15,050 nucleotides of DNA from Oscillospiraceae bacterium (GTDB taxonomy: Bacteria > Bacillota_A > Clostridia > Oscillospirales > Oscillospiraceae), in the NCBI GenBank assembly GCA_017411665.1, contig JAFQPT010000094.1, positions 1 to 15,050 on the forward strand. Direction: 5' to 3'. The first letter of the stretch is position 1, and every line of letters starts with the position of its first letter. The notes under the pieces were generated by a model. The model did no database searches. It saw only the letters and a list, made by a program, of their open reading frames with translations, and was not told the DNA's origin. The position numbers were made by a program, and so were the translations under genes. This document shows, in pieces, positions 13,407-15,050 of the stretch.

Positions 13407-14885
13407 ATGAAGAAAGTATTTTTGACCGGCTCTACCGGTATTATGGGTATGGAAGCAGTCAAGCGCTTTGCGGAGCATGCTGATGAGCTGGAGCTGTATG
13501 CACTGGCTCGTCCGGGCAAGAAAAATGAAGACAAGCTGGCTCCCTATGCCGACAAAATCAACATCGTTTGGGGTGACTTGAATGATTTTGACCTGCTGAC
13601 CGAATCCATGAAGGGAATGGACTATGTTTGCCACGTTGGCGCGCTGCTGCCTCCTCTGGCGGACGACTTTGGTGCAGAAGCAACCTTGAAGACCAACTAC
13701 GGTTCCACTCTGGCTATGCTGCGCGGCATTAAGAAGTTCGGACAGGAAGAAACCACCCACTTTGTTTATATCGGCACTGTTGAAGAGGTCGGACATCGTT
13801 CTCCTCCCATGCACTGGGGCAGAATCGGCGACCCCTTGCAGCCTCCCATGTACTGCTACTACGCACTGTCTAAGATCGCTTCCGAACGTGCAGTTGCGGA
13901 ATCCGGTCTGAAGTACTGGGCAAGCGTGCGCCAGAGCTTCCAGAACCCCAGCAATCCTGTGGCTTCCAACTACCCCATTATCGGTATGCAGCCCGATTAT
14001 AACTGCTCCGAACACATGGACGCAGAATCCTCCGGCAATCTGATGGTTCAGATCTGTCTGAATGCACCCGATGAATTCTGGGGCAGTGCATATAATCTGG
14101 GCGGCGGTGAAGGATTCCGCTTTACCAACATGGACTTCATCAAGGCACTGCACGGCGACTTCCGTCGCGACAACGAACCCAGATGGATCGCAACACGCAA
14201 CTTCCACGGTCACTTCTTTATGGACTCCGACAAGCTGCACGAGCTGGTGCCTTACCGTCTGAAGACACCTCAGCAGTTCTTGAAGGACGAGCTGATGCAC
14301 CAGATCAAGATGGCAAAGTCCAACCCCGGTCCTCGTCTGACTCTGGAACAGATGAAGCAGAAGAATAAGGACATCATGATGAAGAAGGGCGGCACTCTGT
14401 ATCATCTGGCAAACAACAATGAAGAAGCAATCAAGGTTTACTTCGGTTCTCGTGAGCTGTATGAAAAAATTCCCGAATCCTGGGATGACCATCCTGTCTA
14501 TGTTCCCGACATGAATCCCATTGTGATGGACCACGGTTACGACGAAACCAAGCCTGTATCCGAACTGGGGCTCGCCGACATGCAGCAGGCTGCGGCATTC
14601 CGCGGCGGCAAGTGCCTGTCTGAATCCATGGAAAAGGGCGCAATGATGATGCCTCTGCGTTGGCAGTGTGCTCTGGGTCACGAATTTGAAGCAAAGCCCA
14701 ACACCATTTTGAAGATGGGTCACTGGTGCCCCGACTGCCTGTGCGGCGAATGGGACTTCTTCACCCAGGCAAAGGTCAACCCCTACTTTGCACAGTCCTG
14801 GGACTACCTGCACAGCGAAGAAGAACCCTTCACTGTGAAGATGGAAGCAGACGCAAAGACGGTAGAAAAGCTGTTTGAAGAATAA
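13407..14885 (+). CDS. Extended SDR (NAD-dependent epimerase/dehydratase-like) with C-terminal zinc-ribbon-like region
   Basis: This is a 492-residue protein. Residues 1-300 form an extended short-chain dehydrogenase: TGSTGIMG (7-14) for dinucleotide binding, GDLND (56-60), the catalytic pair Tyr152-Lys156 (YYALSK), and Thr124 where a Ser/Thr is expected. Substrate-side strands follow (YNLGGGEGFRF). These features suggest an NAD(P)-dependent epimerase, dehydratase or reductase; the substrate is unknown. Residues 305-410 are helical and charged. Residues 417-446 look like a treble-clef/zinc-ribbon finger: WQCALGHEFEAKPN ... GHWCPDC, with Cys421, His425, Cys441 and Cys444 as likely ligands, similar in spacing to DUF4379-type fingers. 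Plain SDRs of this class are about 300-350 residues, so about 190 residues are extra. AAAGGAG at 13395-13401 sets the start. Codon use is strongly biased, suggesting high expression (inference). Confidence 0.85.
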   Translation: MKKVFLTGSTGIMGMEAVKRFAEHADELELYALARPGKKNEDKLAPYADKINIVWGDLNDFDLLTESMKGMDYVCHVGALLPPLADDFGAEATLKTNYGSTLAMLRGIKKFGQEETTHFVYIGTVEEVGHRSPPMHWGRIGDPLQPPMYCYYALSKIASERAVAESGLKYWASVRQSFQNPSNPVASNYPIIGMQPDYNCSEHMDAESSGNLMVQICLNAPDEFWGSAYNLGGGEGFRFTNMDFIKALHGDFRRDNEPRWIATRNFHGHFFMDSDKLHELVPYRLKTPQQFLKDELMHQIKMAKSNPGPRLTLEQMKQKNKDIMMKKGGTLYHLANNNEEAIKVYFGSRELYEKIPESWDDHPVYVPDMNPIVMDHGYDETKPVSELGLADMQQAAAFRGGKCLSESMEKGAMMMPLRWQCALGHEFEAKPNTILKMGHWCPDCLCGEWDFFTQAKVNPYFAQSWDYLHSEEEPFTVKMEADAKTVEKLFEE

Positions 14886-14977
14886 GCTTACATAGAAAAA
14901 GCACCCCGAAATGCACTGCTCCAAATTATACGGACAGTACAAAAAAGCCCCATAGTAGGAAATATTGAGTTTTAAGC
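14886..14977. other. Gene-free tail after the SDR gene
   Basis: No believable gene and no clear terminator are seen. Two A-rich runs (14898-14902 and 14941-14946) would be T-runs on the minus strand but lack strong stems beside them. Confidence 0.4.
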
Positions 14978-15020
14978 GGAGTAGCGCAGCGTTAGCGGCG
15001 CTACTCCAGTTTTTAACTGG
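14978..15020. repeat. Compound palindrome at the window end
   Basis: GGAGTAGCGC (14978-14987) pairs exactly with GCGCTACTCC (14998-15007) around AGCGTTAGCG. Immediately overlapping it is a second stem, CCAGTT/AACTGG (15006-15011 with 15015-15020) with a TTT loop. The arrangement resembles an extragenic palindromic (REP- or MITE-like) element; copies elsewhere in the genome cannot be checked here. Confidence 0.5.
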
Positions 15021-15050
15021 ATACGTTGATGGTTATAGAAATAGATGTAG

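Noticed and set aside
13383..14942. 519-residue minus-strand open frame over the SDR gene
   Set aside because: Composition is unlike a real protein, and the + strand gene has promoter, ribosome binding site and family motifs.
1..15050. CRISPR array, phage, defence or transposase genes
   Set aside because: No regular direct repeats with spacers and no protein with such domains were found on either strand.

Overview
The window looks like chromosomal DNA from an anaerobic Clostridia-type Firmicute, probably near the Ruminococcaceae/Oscillospirales. That placement is inferred from moderately high GC, strong AGGAGG-like ribosome binding sites, TTGACA/TATAAT promoters, a Gram-positive type lipoprotein, an SH3b surface protein and clostridial-type enzymes. 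The genus cannot be fixed from the sequence alone. No tRNA, rRNA, CRISPR array, integrase or transposase gene is visible.

Left half (1-7126): the 3' part of an Mrp/Mbh-type cation-proton antiporter operon on the + strand. It holds the end of an MnhB/MrpB protein, an MnhC/MrpC (NuoK-like) protein, and then four consecutive antiporter-type (NuoL/M/N, MrpA/D) subunits. Each of the four keeps the Glu and Lys residues of the ion-translocation path. The last one carries a C-terminal extension of about 150 residues. No hydrogenase or other redox subunit is present in the window; the operon starts upstream of base 1. It should form a large inner-membrane complex exchanging H+ and Na+ (or using a redox partner encoded upstream).

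Middle (7127-9815): a 238-base spacer with several hairpins, ending in a perfect 30-base palindrome that is a bidirectional terminator. Next come two minus-strand genes, each with its own promoter: a two-part lipoprotein and a SpoU/TrmH-family RNA 2'-O-methyltransferase. The methyltransferase promoter is divergent from that of the next gene.

Right half (9816-15050): UDP-N-acetylglucosamine 2-epimerase (+), which converges on a small three-helix membrane protein (-). The two share a terminator hairpin bounded by their stop codons. Then come an FMN-dependent alpha-hydroxy-acid-dehydrogenase-like enzyme with an N-terminal four-Cys cluster (-), a membrane-anchored coiled-coil SH3b protein (+) and an extended-SDR protein fused to a zinc-ribbon-like C-terminal region (+). 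The last 165 bases contain no gene but hold a strong palindrome. Apart from the antiporter operon, the genes are mostly single transcription units with visible promoters and terminators. They are general metabolic, envelope and RNA-modification functions rather than one pathway.
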